A stretch of 64,000 bases of DNA from an uncultured Roseicyclus sp. (GCA_937139335.1 CAKZPN010000066.1:1-64000); one strand, 5' to 3'. Numbered from the stretch's first letter, positions 34,716 through 45,086 are shown. The notes: generated by a model from the sequence alone, not told the origin. Translations and numbers: made by a program.

Positions 34716-34799
34716 TGGATGGAACGGTGCGGCAGACGCCCGCCCGACAACTCACTTGCCGCCACGCAAGGTGCGCGGAACAGATGGAGGAAAGCCGTT

Positions 34800-35300
34800 A
34801 TGGCCCTGTTTTCGAAAGATATCCAGTCGATGGACGATCTGTATCTGCACACGCTGGAGGACATCTACTATGCCGAACAGCAGATCGAGAAGGCGCTGCC
34901 GAAGATGATCGAGAAGGCATCGTCGGAACAGTTGCGCAGCGGGTTCGAGTCGCATCTCGAGGAAACGCACGAACACGTCGCGCGCCTTGAACAGGTCTTT
35001 GGCCTGCTCGGCCGCTCGCCCAAGGGCGCCACCTGCCCCGCGATCGACGGGATCATCAAGGAGTCCAACGAAATCGCGGGCGACATCGGCGATGCCGATG
35101 TGCTGGACGCCGCCCTTGCCGCCGCCGCTCAGGCCGTCGAGCATTACGAAATGACGCGCTACGGCACCCTGATCGCGTGGTCGAAGGAGATGGGTCGTAG
35201 CGATTGCGCCGATATCCTGAGCAAGACGCTGGCCGAGGAAAAGGCCGCCGACGACAAGCTGACCCAGATCGCTGAACAACGGCTGAATAAAGCCGCCTGA
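34800..35300 (+). CDS. Ferritin-like DUF892 protein (YciF family)
   Basis: 166 residues, all-helical. The start MDDLYLHTLEDIYYAEQQIEKALPKM and repeated carboxylate/histidine helix motifs (EETHEHVARLEQVF, AVEHYEMTRY) match the YciE/YciF ferritin-like family, which binds a di-metal site and is induced by osmotic and other stresses. The ATG at 34800 has GGAGGAAA upstream; the earlier in-frame codons are not conserved. It ends 9 nt before a strong terminator. Confidence 0.93.
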   Translation: MALFSKDIQSMDDLYLHTLEDIYYAEQQIEKALPKMIEKASSEQLRSGFESHLEETHEHVARLEQVFGLLGRSPKGATCPAIDGIIKESNEIAGDIGDADVLDAALAAAAQAVEHYEMTRYGTLIAWSKEMGRSDCADILSKTLAEEKAADDKLTQIAEQRLNKAA

Positions 35301-35309
35301 TCGGGTCCA

Positions 35310-35342
35310 GGCCCCGCCGGGCATCCCGGTGGGGTCGGTTTT
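35310..35342 (+). terminator. Intrinsic terminator after the DUF892 gene
   Basis: GGCCCCGCCGGG (35310-35321) pairs over 12 bp, including two G-T pairs, with CCCGGTGGGGTC (35325-35336) around a CAT loop, followed by GGTTTT. It ends the ferritin-like transcript, so the BON gene beyond it needs another promoter or read-through. Confidence 0.8.
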
Positions 35343-35405
35343 CTGGCCGGCGCGCACCTGCTGGTGGTCGCGTCGGCCTTCCGTTTCTCTGCCGGGAGCT
35401 GCGCG

Positions 35406-35759
35406 ATGGCCGACACTTCACCCGACAAGAAGACCGAGGTGCATGTCCGCTCCGAGCACGCCCCGCCGAGCCGGCCGGGCGGCCATGACGGCGTGCATCA
35501 GCCGATCCGCCCCACCACGCCGGTCGACCCACCCGCCGATGTCCCGACGGACGAGGCGCTTGCCGAAGGCATCCGGGACGCTCTGGCCGCCGACGGCAGG
35601 ATCCGTTCGGACGATCTGGCAGTCACGGTTGCGGAGGGCGTCGTGGGCCTGGACGGGACGGTGGATCTGGAATTCCAGCGCACTCTTGCCACGGCGCTTG
35701 TTCAAACGGTGCCGGGAGTCCTCAACGTGAACAACCGGCTGACGGTGCGACCTGACTGA
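35406..35759 (+). CDS. BON domain protein
   Basis: 117 residues. Residues about 1-55 are disordered and Pro/His-rich; residues about 57-117 form one BON domain (DEALAEGIRDALAADGRI, VVGLDGTVDLEFQRTLATALVQTVPGVLNVNNRLTV). BON domains bind membranes or ligands and are common in osmotic-stress proteins. No signal peptide, so it is likely cytoplasmic. The ATG at 35406 follows GGGAG at good spacing. Confidence 0.85.
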   Translation: MADTSPDKKTEVHVRSEHAPPSRPGGHDGVHQPIRPTTPVDPPADVPTDEALAEGIRDALAADGRIRSDDLAVTVAEGVVGLDGTVDLEFQRTLATALVQTVPGVLNVNNRLTVRPD

Positions 35760-35816
35760 AGGCGTGATCGCGGCTCTGTGCATCGGCGCAACACAACCCA
35801 CATCGACGCGCCTTCG

Positions 35817-35842
35817 GGAACAAAGCGTGTCGCAAGGCGGTT
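35817..35842 (+). promoter_or_regulatory. EcfG-type promoter of nepR
   Basis: GGAAC (35817-35821), 17 nt, GGTT (35839-35842), 78 nt before the nepR ATG. A GGAAC repeats at 35843 but has no partner at the right distance. Confidence 0.68.
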
Positions 35843-35919
35843 GGAACGTCCTACAACAAGAGCAACTGGGGACGAAGCGATCTGTGTGCTGCAGGCCGCG
35901 CGCGACAAGGACGTGCACC

Positions 35920-36078
35920 ATGAGCCGGGGCTCCGAACCGACCAATGATCTCAGTGCGCTGGACGCGGAGTTGCAGCGTCAGTTCGATGCGATCGCGGAA
36001 GAGACGGTGCCCGAGCGTCTGCAGGAACTGGAACGCAAGTTGCTGGAGTTGCTGCGGCGGCGCGCCGACGGGAAATGA
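35920..36078 (+). CDS. nepR: NepR-like anti-sigma factor
   Basis: 52 residues. Short and helical with the NepR core: LDAELQRQFDAIAEETVPERLQELERKLL, in which VP-x-R-L is the conserved turn between the two helices. NepR holds EcfG inactive until phosphorylated PhyR takes NepR away. The ATG at 35920 has AAGGA 8 nt upstream; a longer open frame begins at 35764 but lacks conservation and a promoter-compatible position. The gene is convergent with the sigma factor gene, with 7 nt between stops; PhyR is not in the window. Confidence 0.75.
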   Translation: MSRGSEPTNDLSALDAELQRQFDAIAEETVPERLQELERKLLELLRRRADGK

Positions 36079-36085
36079 GCGTCGA

Positions 36086-36622
36086 TCAGATCGCCGAGCG
36101 CGACTCCGTCGCGTCCCGGTCGGCCTCGTTCAGCGGGTCGTTCGGCGCGCGCTCCTGAAGCTGCTCGGCCACCATGGCACGGGCCCGGTTCACCCGGCTT
36201 TTCACCGTTCCGATCCGCACGCCGAAGGTCTCGGCCGCGCTTTCGTAGCTTTCGCCGATCATCACGACGTAGATCAGCATCTCGCGGTAGTGACGCGGCA
36301 ACGCGGCCACGGCGTTCATCATCTCGGACCCGCGCACGCTCCATTCCTGGGTCGCCGGGGTCGACAGGCTCGTCGACACGCAATCCTCGTCGCCTGTCCG
36401 CATCCGCTTCGACCGGGCGATGTTGTTCAGGAAGGTGTTGCGCATGATCGTGATGAGCCATGCCCGCAGGTTGGTGCCGGGCTCGAAGCTGTCGATCTTG
36501 GCAATCGCCTTCAGCAAGGTCTCCTGAACGAGGTCATCGACGTCCTGATCGCGTCGAGTGAGGATCCAGGCGTAAGCGCGCAATGCCGGTATCAGAACGA
36601 TCATCTCGTCGCGCACGGTCAT
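36086..36622 (-). CDS. ecfG: EcfG-type ECF sigma factor (general stress response)
   Basis: 178 residues. Region 2 (about 10-75) reads PALRAYAWILTRRDQDVDDLVQETLLKAIAKI and TNLRAWLITIMRNTF, hallmarks of the EcfG/SigT group; region 4 (about 105-160) has LPRHYREMLIYVVMIGESYESAAETFGVRIGTVKSRVNRAR. It directs RNA polymerase to GGAAC-N16/17-C/G-GTT promoters, several of which are in this window, one of them upstream of this gene. Negative control by the adjacent NepR is expected. Confidence 0.9.
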   Translation of the reverse strand: MTVRDEMIVLIPALRAYAWILTRRDQDVDDLVQETLLKAIAKIDSFEPGTNLRAWLITIMRNTFLNNIARSKRMRTGDEDCVSTSLSTPATQEWSVRGSEMMNAVAALPRHYREMLIYVVMIGESYESAAETFGVRIGTVKSRVNRARAMVAEQLQERAPNDPLNEADRDATESRSAI

Positions 36623-36653
36623 GCGAAACCTGTCCTTCCATCAGTAGGGGTGC

Positions 36654-36679
36654 AACGCGGGGTCGCCAGCCTCGGTTCC
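36654..36679 (-). promoter_or_regulatory. EcfG-type promoter of the sigma factor gene (autoregulation)
   Basis: Minus strand: GGAAC (36675-36679), 17 nt, CGTT (36654-36657), a full match, ending 32 nt before the sigma factor ATG. It implies positive autoregulation of EcfG. Confidence 0.75.
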
Positions 36680-36785
36680 AGCTTGATCGGCGCCGGCGGA
36701 CCGATGGCGGACCGCGCGTGAAACGCCCTGCCCGGCCTTGGATGGGCCGCGCAAGATGACTAGCTGCGATGAAACGGAGACCGTC

Positions 36786-37793
36786 ATGCAGAACTTCTCG
36801 CTCCTCGATCTGTCCCCCATTCCCGAGGGAAAAACCGCCGCTGACGCGCTGGCCGCGACGGTCGATCTGGCCCGCGCCGCCGAACGGTCTGGCTATCACC
36901 GCTACTGGCTGGCCGAGCATCACAACATGCCGGGCATCGCCAGCGCGGCGACCTCGGTGGTGATCGGCCATGTCGCCGGAGCGACCAAGACGATGCGGGT
37001 GGGCGCCGGTGGCATCATGCTGCCGAACCACGCGCCGCTGGTCATTGCCGAACAGTTCGGGACGCTCGCCACGCTCTACCCCGGTCGGATCGACCTGGGC
37101 CTGGGGCGCGCGCCCGGCACCGACATGGCCACCGCCCGCGCGCTGCGCCGGCACATGGCGCCCGAGGACAGTTTCCCGCAGGACGTGCAGGAACTGATCG
37201 GGTATTTCGGCGATGCCTCAGATGCCACTCGCGTGCGCGCCGTCCCCGGCACCGGCACCCATGTCCCGGTCTGGATCCTCGGTTCAAGCCTCTATGGCGC
37301 GCAATTGGCCGCGCATCTGGGGCTGCCGTACGCCTTCGCCTCGCATTTCGCGCCCGCGATGCTGGACGAGGCGTTGACGATCTATCGCGGCATGTTCCGG
37401 CCTTCGGAACATCTGGACCGGCCCCATGTGATGATCGCGGCGGGCGTCTTCGCGGCCGACACCGACGCCGAGGCGGAGTATCTGCGGTCCTCCCAACTCC
37501 TCGCCTTCGCGCGGCTCAGGACCGGGCGGCCCGGACCGCTGCCGCGTCCGACCCATGATGTCGAGCAGGAGATCCCGCCACAGGTCATGGAACAGGTGAA
37601 CCAGGCGCTGTCCTGTTCCGCCACCGGGTCGCCCGCAACGGTGCGGCGTGGTCTGGGCGAGATCGTGCGGGCCTACCAACCCGACGAGTTGATGGTGACG
37701 GGCATGATCCACGACCACGCCGCGCGGGTGCGATCCTTCGAGATCGCGGCCGAGGCGCTGACCGACCTCCGGGACGGAGCGGTGGCAGCGTAA
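36786..37793 (+). CDS. LLM-class flavin-dependent oxidoreductase
   Basis: 335 residues, bacterial luciferase-like fold. Diagnostic stretches are [61 protein letters not shown] and [12 protein letters not shown]. These flavin enzymes use FMNH2 from a separate reductase; substrate unknown. The start at ATG 36786 follows a GGAGA site; codons before it are not conserved. It faces away from the sigma factor gene. Confidence 0.92.
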   Translation: MQNFSLLDLSPIPEGKTAADALAATVDLARAAERSGYHRYWLAEHHNMPGIASAATSVVIGHVAGATKTMRVGAGGIMLPNHAPLVIAEQFGTLATLYPGRIDLGLGRAPGTDMATARALRRHMAPEDSFPQDVQELIGYFGDASDATRVRAVPGTGTHVPVWILGSSLYGAQLAAHLGLPYAFASHFAPAMLDEALTIYRGMFRPSEHLDRPHVMIAAGVFAADTDAEAEYLRSSQLLAFARLRTGRPGPLPRPTHDVEQEIPPQVMEQVNQALSCSATGSPATVRRGLGEIVRAYQPDELMVTGMIHDHAARVRSFEIAAEALTDLRDGAVAA

Positions 37794-37875
37794 GGCACCA
37801 GGGGCTCAGGGACATCTCACGGTTCGCGCCAGCGGTCGCGCGTGCTAGACCTTTGGGAAACACCCGGAGGTTTCC

Positions 37876-39915
37876 ATGCACGCCGACCCGTTGTTGCAGC
37901 CCTACCAGCTCAAGCATCTGCGGCTGAAGAACCGCATCATGATCACGAGCCACGAGCCCGCCTACCCTGACGACGGGATGCCCAAGGACCGCTACCGCGC
38001 CTATCACGTGGAACGGGCCCGCGCGGGGGTGGCGCTGACGATGACGGCCGGCTCCGCCTCGGTCTCGCGCGACAGCCCGCCGGTGTTCAACAACGTCATC
38101 GCCTGGAAGGACGAGGTCGTCGGCTGGATGCGGCAGCTCACCGATGAATGCCACGACCACGGCTGCGCGGTGATGATCCAGCTCACGCATCTTGGCCGCC
38201 GCACCCGCTGGGACAAGGCCGACTGGCTGCCCGTCGTCTCGGCGGGACACGAGCGTGAACCGGCGCACCGGGCGTTCCCGAAGATGGCCGAGGACTGGGA
38301 CATCGCGCGCATCATCGAAGATTACGCCGATGCCGCCGAGCGGATGCAGGCCGCCGGCCTCGACGGGATCGAGTTGGAGGCCTACGGCCACTTGATGGAG
38401 CAGTTCGTCTCGCCGCTCACCAACGCGCTCGATGGTCCCTACGGCGCGCAGAACCTCGACAGCCGCATGCGTTTCATGATGGACACGCTCGCCGCGATCC
38501 GAACCCGCGTGGGGCCGAAGTTCATCGTCGGCGTCCGCTACGCCGGCGACGAATGTCAGGCGGGCGGCATCGACAAGGCCGAGGGGATGGACATCTCGCG
38601 GCGGCTGAAGGACAGCGGGATGGTTGATTTCCTGAACGTGATCCGGGGTCATATCGACACCGACCCGGCCCTGACCGACGTGATCCCGGTGCAGGGCATG
38701 AAGAGCGCGCCGCACCTCGACTTTGCCGGCGAGATCCGGGCCGCGACGCAGTTTCCCACCTTCCACGCCGCCAAGATCCAGGACGTGGCCACCGCGCGCC
38801 ATGCCATCGCCAGCGGCAAGCTCGACATGGTGGGCATGACCCGCGCCCATATCGCCGACCCGCATATCGTCGCCAAGATCCTGGGCGGCGAGGAGGATCG
38901 CATCCGGCCCTGTGTCGGTGCGAACTACTGCCTCGACCGGATCTACCAGGGCGGAATGGCGCTCTGCCTGCACAACCCGGCGACAGGGCGCGAGCTGGAA
39001 CAGCCCCACGAGGTGCCAAAGGCTGATACACGGCGCCGGGTGGTGATCGTCGGCGCCGGGCCGGCGGGTCTCGAGGCTGCGCGCGTCGCGGCCGAACGGG
39101 GTCACGAAGTGACCCTGCACGAGGCCGCGAACGACCCCGGCGGGCAGGTCCGCCTGACCGCGCAAACACCGCGCCGGGCCGAGATGATGCAACTGATCCA
39201 GTGGCGCATGGCCGAATGCGAGCGGCAGGGCGTGAATTTCAATTTCAACAGCTTTGCCGATGCCGAGACGGTGCTGGCGGATGCGCCCGACGTGGTGATC
39301 ATCGCCACCGGCGGGTTGCCCCATACCGAGATCCTGAGCGCGGGCGACGACCTCGTGGTGTCGGCGTGGGATATCCTGTCGGGCGACGCGCGGCCGGGCG
39401 GGACCGTGTTGATCTACGACGACGCAGGCGATTACGCGGGGCTCCAGGCGGCCGAGAAGATCGCGGCCACTGGCGCGAAGGTCGAGATCATGACCCGCGA
39501 CCGCAGCTTCGCCACGGAGGTGATGGCGATGTCGCTCACGCCCTCGATGCGCGAATTGCAGCAGCACGACGTGACGTTCACGGTGACGTGGAAGCTCGAC
39601 GCGGTCACGCGCGACGGCAACGGGTTGCTCGCCACGATCGGCAGCGACTACGGCGACGTCACGCGTGAGCGCCGGGTCGACCAGGTGGTCGTCAACCACG
39701 GCACCCGGCCCCTCGACGACCTTTATTTCGACCTGCGTCCCGACTCCTCAAACCTGGGCGAAGTGGATTACGAAGCCTTCATCGACGGCCGCCCGCAGCA
39801 GGTGACGCGGAACGCGGATGGTCGCTACCAGCTTTTCCGCATCGGCGACGCGGTGGCTGCGCGCAACACTCACGCGGCGATCTATGACGCACTGCGGCTG
39901 TGCAAGGTGCTGTGA
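37876..39915 (+). CDS. Old yellow enzyme/FAD oxidoreductase fusion (TMADH-like demethylase family)
   Basis: 679 residues. The N-terminal FMN barrel (about 1-350) has the OYE pattern with VMIQLTHLGRR; the C-terminal part holds an FAD/NAD region (VVIVGAGPAGLEAARVAAERGHEV near 390). A [4Fe-4S] site follows the barrel, in RPCVGANYCLDRIYQGGMALC, but the usual second cysteine is Ala (CxxAxxC). Relatives demethylate N-methyl compounds such as N-methylproline or reduce dienoyl-CoA; the substrate here is not known. Its start codon lies 82 nt after the LLM gene stop. Confidence 0.88.
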   Translation: MHADPLLQPYQLKHLRLKNRIMITSHEPAYPDDGMPKDRYRAYHVERARAGVALTMTAGSASVSRDSPPVFNNVIAWKDEVVGWMRQLTDECHDHGCAVMIQLTHLGRRTRWDKADWLPVVSAGHEREPAHRAFPKMAEDWDIARIIEDYADAAERMQAAGLDGIELEAYGHLMEQFVSPLTNALDGPYGAQNLDSRMRFMMDTLAAIRTRVGPKFIVGVRYAGDECQAGGIDKAEGMDISRRLKDSGMVDFLNVIRGHIDTDPALTDVIPVQGMKSAPHLDFAGEIRAATQFPTFHAAKIQDVATARHAIASGKLDMVGMTRAHIADPHIVAKILGGEEDRIRPCVGANYCLDRIYQGGMALCLHNPATGRELEQPHEVPKADTRRRVVIVGAGPAGLEAARVAAERGHEVTLHEAANDPGGQVRLTAQTPRRAEMMQLIQWRMAECERQGVNFNFNSFADAETVLADAPDVVIIATGGLPHTEILSAGDDLVVSAWDILSGDARPGGTVLIYDDAGDYAGLQAAEKIAATGAKVEIMTRDRSFATEVMAMSLTPSMRELQQHDVTFTVTWKLDAVTRDGNGLLATIGSDYGDVTRERRVDQVVVNHGTRPLDDLYFDLRPDSSNLGEVDYEAFIDGRPQQVTRNADGRYQLFRIGDAVAARNTHAAIYDALRLCKVL

Positions 39916-39928
39916 AGCCGTCGCGGGG

Positions 39929-41407
39929 TTACCGGGCGTAGTCCGTGAGAACGCGGGCCGTTCCGTCGCGCCACAGCGCGGCGAGGTGCCGCTCGAAGGC
40001 CGTCGCAAAGGCCGTGTTCCGCGCCAGATCGCCGTAGACCTGCCCCTGCTCGAGCCAGGCAGCCGGGCGCTCCTTGGCGGCCAGCGCGGCCCGGTGCAGG
40101 CTGTCCCAATGCGGATCGTTGGGCTCGATCACCGACCCGTCCTCGCGCAGGCCTGCGCACATCCGCGCCCAGAGCGCCTCGACCAGCGCCAGCCCTTCCA
40201 CCGACCCGCCGGCATCGAGCGCGTCGCGCAGGATCGGCAGGACGAAGCCGCTGTGGCGCGAGGAGCCGTCGAAGGCCACCCGCCGCGTGGTGTCGCGGAT
40301 CGCCGGGTTGGAAAAGCGCCGCTTGATCAGCTCCAGGTAATCGGAGGGCGTCATCCCCGGCACGCCGCGGACATGCGGCACGATCTCGCGCGTCTGCACC
40401 TTTTCGAACAGCGCCGCGATGGCCGGGTGCGCCATGCAATCCGCGATGGTCGGCACCGACATCAGCTCGCCCGCGTTGGCCAGTACCTGGTGGCCGGCGT
40501 TGAGGATACGGATCTTCATCATCTCGTAGGAATGGACGTCTGCGGTGAAGGTCGCGCCGACCCTGTCCCAGTCGGGGCGGCCGGCGCAGAACGTATCCTC
40601 GATCACCCATTGGCGGAAATTCTCGTGCGTGACGGGGGCCGCGTCGTCGATGCCGAACTCGCGCACCAGAGCCACCTCGGCCGGGCCGGTGGCGGGCACG
40701 ATGCTGTCGACCATCGAATTGGGAAAGGCGCCGCGCCTGTCGATCCAATCGGCCAGGGCTTCGTCCGTCATGCGCGCCAGCCCGACGACCACCTGCCGGA
40801 GGATAGCGCCATTGCCGCGCAGGTTGTCGCAACTGAGGCCGGTGAAGGGCGCGTAACCTTCCTCCCGCCGCCGCTTCAGCGCCGCGACCATGGCGCCGAA
40901 GGCGGTGCGCGGCGCGTCGGGGTGGGCCGCGTCGTGCGCGATGTCGGGATGCGAAAGATCGAGATCGCCGCTGGCGTCTAGGTAATAGCCGCCCTCGGTC
41001 ACGGTCAGCGCGACGATGCGGATGGCGGGATCGGCCATGGCGCTTATCAGGGTGCCGTTGCCCTCCTCGATCGGCAGGTAGTCGATCATCGGCCCCGTCA
41101 CCTCGGCCGAGCGGTGATCGGGGGCAAGCTCGATCAGGGTGGTCAGACAATCTTGTGCAAGAAGTCTGTCGCGCATCGCGGCGTCGTAGGGCCGGACACC
41201 GGCGCCGAGGATCGCCCAGTCCAGCGCTTCGCCCTGCTGCATCAGGCGGTGCAGATACCAGGCCTGGTGCGCGCGGTGGAAATTGCCGAGCCCGATGTGG
41301 ACGATGCCGGGGGTCAGGCGGCTGCGGTCGTAGCGCGGTCGCGCGATGCCCTCGGGCAGGTCGTCCAGCGTGGCGTTCGAAAGGGGGATGGGGGCTTCCG
41401 GTGGCAT
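39929..41407 (-). CDS. mtlK: Mannitol 2-dehydrogenase
   Basis: 492 residues, polyol dehydrogenase family. Rossmann motif GIVHIGLGNFHRAHQAWYLH, then SCDNLRGNGAIL, FPNSMVDSIVPAT, and KIRILNAGHQVLANAG. It oxidises D-mannitol (and arabitol) to D-fructose (xylulose). The start ATG 41407 overlaps the sorbitol dehydrogenase stop (TGATG). Last gene of the minus-strand polyol operon; convergent with the OYE fusion gene, 13 nt apart. Confidence 0.92.
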   Translation of the reverse strand: MPPEAPIPLSNATLDDLPEGIARPRYDRSRLTPGIVHIGLGNFHRAHQAWYLHRLMQQGEALDWAILGAGVRPYDAAMRDRLLAQDCLTTLIELAPDHRSAEVTGPMIDYLPIEEGNGTLISAMADPAIRIVALTVTEGGYYLDASGDLDLSHPDIAHDAAHPDAPRTAFGAMVAALKRRREEGYAPFTGLSCDNLRGNGAILRQVVVGLARMTDEALADWIDRRGAFPNSMVDSIVPATGPAEVALVREFGIDDAAPVTHENFRQWVIEDTFCAGRPDWDRVGATFTADVHSYEMMKIRILNAGHQVLANAGELMSVPTIADCMAHPAIAALFEKVQTREIVPHVRGVPGMTPSDYLELIKRRFSNPAIRDTTRRVAFDGSSRHSGFVLPILRDALDAGGSVEGLALVEALWARMCAGLREDGSVIEPNDPHWDSLHRAALAAKERPAAWLEQGQVYGDLARNTAFATAFERHLAALWRDGTARVLTDYAR

Positions 41408-42173
41408 CAGCTCATCCACTGCCCGCCGTCCACATTGTAGCATTGCGCCACGATGTAGTCGGCTTCCGCGCTGGCGAGAAATACCGCCATGCCGGTCAGG
41501 TCCTCGGCCCGGCCCATGCGGCCGTAGGGCACCGCGGCGCCCACCTCGCGTTTCTTCTGGCCCGGCGGCTTGCCCTCGTGTTTCGCGAAGAAGGCGTCGA
41601 CACCGTCCCAATGCTCGCCGTCGACCACGCCCGGCGCGATGGCGTTCACGTTGATGCCGTGGGCGATCAGGTTCAGCCCCGCCGATTGCGTCAAGCTGAT
41701 GACCGCCGCCTTGGTGGCGCAGTAGACGGCGACCAGCGGCTCACCCCTGCGGCCGGCCTGGCTCGCCATGTTGATGATGTGGCCGCGGATGCCGCGCTCG
41801 ATCATGTGGCGCGCAACGGCCTGCAGCGTGAAGAGTGTCCCGGCGACGTTGATGTCGAAGACGCGGGCGTAGTCGGCGCGGGTGATGTCGGTGATGGGCG
41901 CTGCGGTGAAGAGCGCCGCGTTGTTGATAAGGATGTCGATCTGGCCGAGCGCCTCGATGGTCTCGGCCACCGCCGCGTCGATGCTGGCCTGGCTGGTCAC
42001 GTCCATCTCGATGGCAATGGCGTCGGGGCCAAGTTCCGTCGCCGTGGCACGCGCCCGCGCGATGTCGATGTCCGCGATGGCGACACGGGCGCCCTCAGCG
42101 ATGTATGCCGCCGCGAAGGCGCGACCGATGCCGCGGGCGGCGCCGGTGATGAGGGCTGTCTTTCCCTGCAGTC

Positions 42174-42177
<4 letters not shown>
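41407..42177 (-). CDS. smoS: Sorbitol dehydrogenase, SDR type
   Basis: 256 residues. SDR with [10 protein letters not shown] and catalytic YCATKAA; the sequence [25 protein letters not shown] is characteristic of SmoS-like L-iditol/sorbitol 2-dehydrogenase of Rhodobacter. Converts sorbitol to fructose, which another kinase would use. Overlaps smoK by 4 nt. Confidence 0.92.
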
Positions 42178-43178
<1,001 letters not shown>

Positions 43179-43225
43179 GCCCGTTCTCCCTTTTTGTCGC
43201 CCTATCGCTTCGCGGCTTGAGGGCG

Positions 43226-44056
43226 TTATTTCACCGCGCCGAAGGTCAGGCCGCGGACGAGTTGTTTCTGGCTGAACCAGCCCATGATCAGGATCGGCGC
43301 GATGGCCATGGTGCTGGCCGCGCTGAGTTTCGCGTAGAACAGCCCTTCGGGGCTGGAATAACTGGCGATGAAGGCCGTCAGCGGCGCCGCGTTCACGGTG
43401 GTGAGCGTGAGCGTCCAGAACGCCTCGTTCCAGGCAAGGATGATGTTGAGCAGAACCGTCGACGCGATGCCGGGGATCGCCATGGGCGTCAGCACGTAGA
43501 GGATCTCGGCCCGCAAGCCCGCGCCGTCCATCCGGGCGGCCTCGAGGATCTCGCCGGGTATCTCGCGGAAATAGGTGTAGAGCATCCACACGATGATCGG
43601 CAGGTTGATGAGCGTCAGGATGAAGATCAGCGCGAATTTCGTGTCGAGCAGACCCAGCTCGATCAAGATCAGGCGGATCGGGTAGAGCACCCCAACAGCC
43701 GGCAGCATCTTGGTCGAGAGCATCCACAGCAGGATGTCCTTGGTGCGCTTGCCGGGCACGAAGGCCATCGACCAGGCCGCCGGCACCGCGATGATCAGCC
43801 CCAGCGCGGTGGACCCCAGCGCGATGGCGATGGAATTCCACAGGTAGCGCATGTAATCCGACCGCTCCTGCACGATGCGGTAATTCTCCAGCGTCCATTC
43901 GAAGTTCAGGAACACCGGCGGATCGGCGATGGCCACCGCCTCGGTCTTGAAGCTGGTCAGGATCGTCCACAGGATCGGGAAGAAGATCAGCAGCGCGATG
44001 ATCCAGGCCAGCGCCGTGTAGGCGACGCGCCGTTGGGTGGGCATTGCACGGGCCAT
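43226..44056 (-). CDS. smoG: Polyol ABC importer permease
   Basis: 276 residues, six helices, MalG-like. The EAA loop that contacts the ATPase is [29 protein letters not shown]-terminus [22 protein letters not shown] is the first helix. 9 nt from smoF. Confidence 0.93.
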   Translation of the reverse strand: MARAMPTQRRVAYTALAWIIALLIFFPILWTILTSFKTEAVAIADPPVFLNFEWTLENYRIVQERSDYMRYLWNSIAIALGSTALGLIIAVPAAWSMAFVPGKRTKDILLWMLSTKMLPAVGVLYPIRLILIELGLLDTKFALIFILTLINLPIIVWMLYTYFREIPGEILEAARMDGAGLRAEILYVLTPMAIPGIASTVLLNIILAWNEAFWTLTLTTVNAAPLTAFIASYSSPEGLFYAKLSAASTMAIAPILIMGWFSQKQLVRGLTFGAVK

Positions 44057-44065
44057 GTCAGTCCC

Positions 44066-44932
44066 TCACTTGTCCAGGTTCTTGCCGACGATGCGCATCA
44101 AGAAGATGGCGATGAAGTTGGCGAGGATGACGGCCAGGATGCCCCCGGCGCTGCCGAGGCCGACGTTCTGGCTTTCGATGACGCGCTGATAGACCAGGTA
44201 GGTCAGCGTCCGCGTGCCGAAGCCGCCGCCGGTGGTTACGAAGATCTCGGCGAAGATCGACAACAGGAAGATGGTCTGGATCAGGATCACCACGGTGATC
44301 GCGCGCGCCATGTGTGGCAGGATGATGTAGCCGAAACGCGAGAGCGGGCCCGCGCCGTCCATCTCCGCGGCCTCGAGTTGCTCGCTGTCGAGCGACTGGA
44401 TCGCGGTCAGCAGGATCAGCGTGGCGAAGGGCAGCCACATCCAGGCGACGATCACGATGATCGAGAACAGCGGCGCCTCGGTCAGCCACGAGACCGGCGC
44501 GGCCCCGAAGAATTCCCACAGATGCGCCAGAAGCCCGTTCACCGGGTTCATGAACATGTTCTTCCACACCAGCGCCGCGACCGTCGGCATCACGAAGAAC
44601 GGCGCGATGACCAGGATGCGCACGACGCCCTGCCCCCAGATCGGCTGATCGAGCAGCAGCGCGAGGAAGATGCCGCCAATGACGGTGATGAGGAGGATGC
44701 CGCCGACCATGATGAGGGTCGTGAGGATCGCATCCTGAAACGCGCTCGACGTGGCGAAGCGGACGTAGTTCGCGAAGCCCTCGCAGCAGTCGAAGGTGCC
44801 ACGCATCGGTCGGTAGTCGAGCAGCGAGAACCACAGCGTCATGCACAGCGGCACCAGCATCCACACCAGAAGAAGGAAGACGGCGGGCGCCATCATGATG
44901 CGGGCGGCGGATCGGGAATGCTGGGTAGCCAT
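44066..44932 (-). CDS. smoF: Polyol ABC importer permease
   Basis: 288 residues, six helices, MalF-like. The EAA loop is EQLEAAEMDGAGPLSRFGYIILPHM. Works with SmoG as the membrane channel. It lies 154 nt after smoE, beyond the stem-loop. Confidence 0.93.
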   Translation of the reverse strand: MATQHSRSAARIMMAPAVFLLLVWMLVPLCMTLWFSLLDYRPMRGTFDCCEGFANYVRFATSSAFQDAILTTLIMVGGILLITVIGGIFLALLLDQPIWGQGVVRILVIAPFFVMPTVAALVWKNMFMNPVNGLLAHLWEFFGAAPVSWLTEAPLFSIIVIVAWMWLPFATLILLTAIQSLDSEQLEAAEMDGAGPLSRFGYIILPHMARAITVVILIQTIFLLSIFAEIFVTTGGGFGTRTLTYLVYQRVIESQNVGLGSAGGILAVILANFIAIFLMRIVGKNLDK

Positions 44933-45041
44933 GGGTCACCTCGACGGGTTGGCGCAGCAGGCAAGGCTTGAATGCGGGTCGGGCTGGTGCCCTCCGGGGC
45001 GGCCGGGCCGGGAGAGCAAGCCGGCCGTCCCGTCGGAAAAC

Positions 45042-45072
45042 CCCGGAGCCGGCGGAGGTGGCCGGCTCCGGG
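45042..45072 (-). other. Intercistronic hairpin between smoE and smoF
   Basis: A perfect 12-bp stem CCCGGAGCCGGC (45042-45053) with GCCGGCTCCGGG (45061-45072) and a 7-nt loop, 14 nt past the smoE stop with no T-run. It likely shields the binding-protein mRNA and limits expression of the permeases, as at dctP-dctQ. Confidence 0.7.
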
Positions 45073-45086
45073 ATGGGCGCGCGGGC

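Noticed and set aside
35843..35867. Second GGAAC near nepR as another EcfG promoter
   Set aside because: No C/G-GTT lies 16 or 17 nt downstream.
35764..36078. Longer 104-residue version of nepR
   Set aside because: The extra 52 residues cover the EcfG-like promoter and show no NepR conservation; ATG 35920 has the ribosome site.
37585..39699. 704-codon open frame opposite the OYE fusion
   Set aside because: Antisense shadow; the plus-strand protein has full OYE and FAD motifs.
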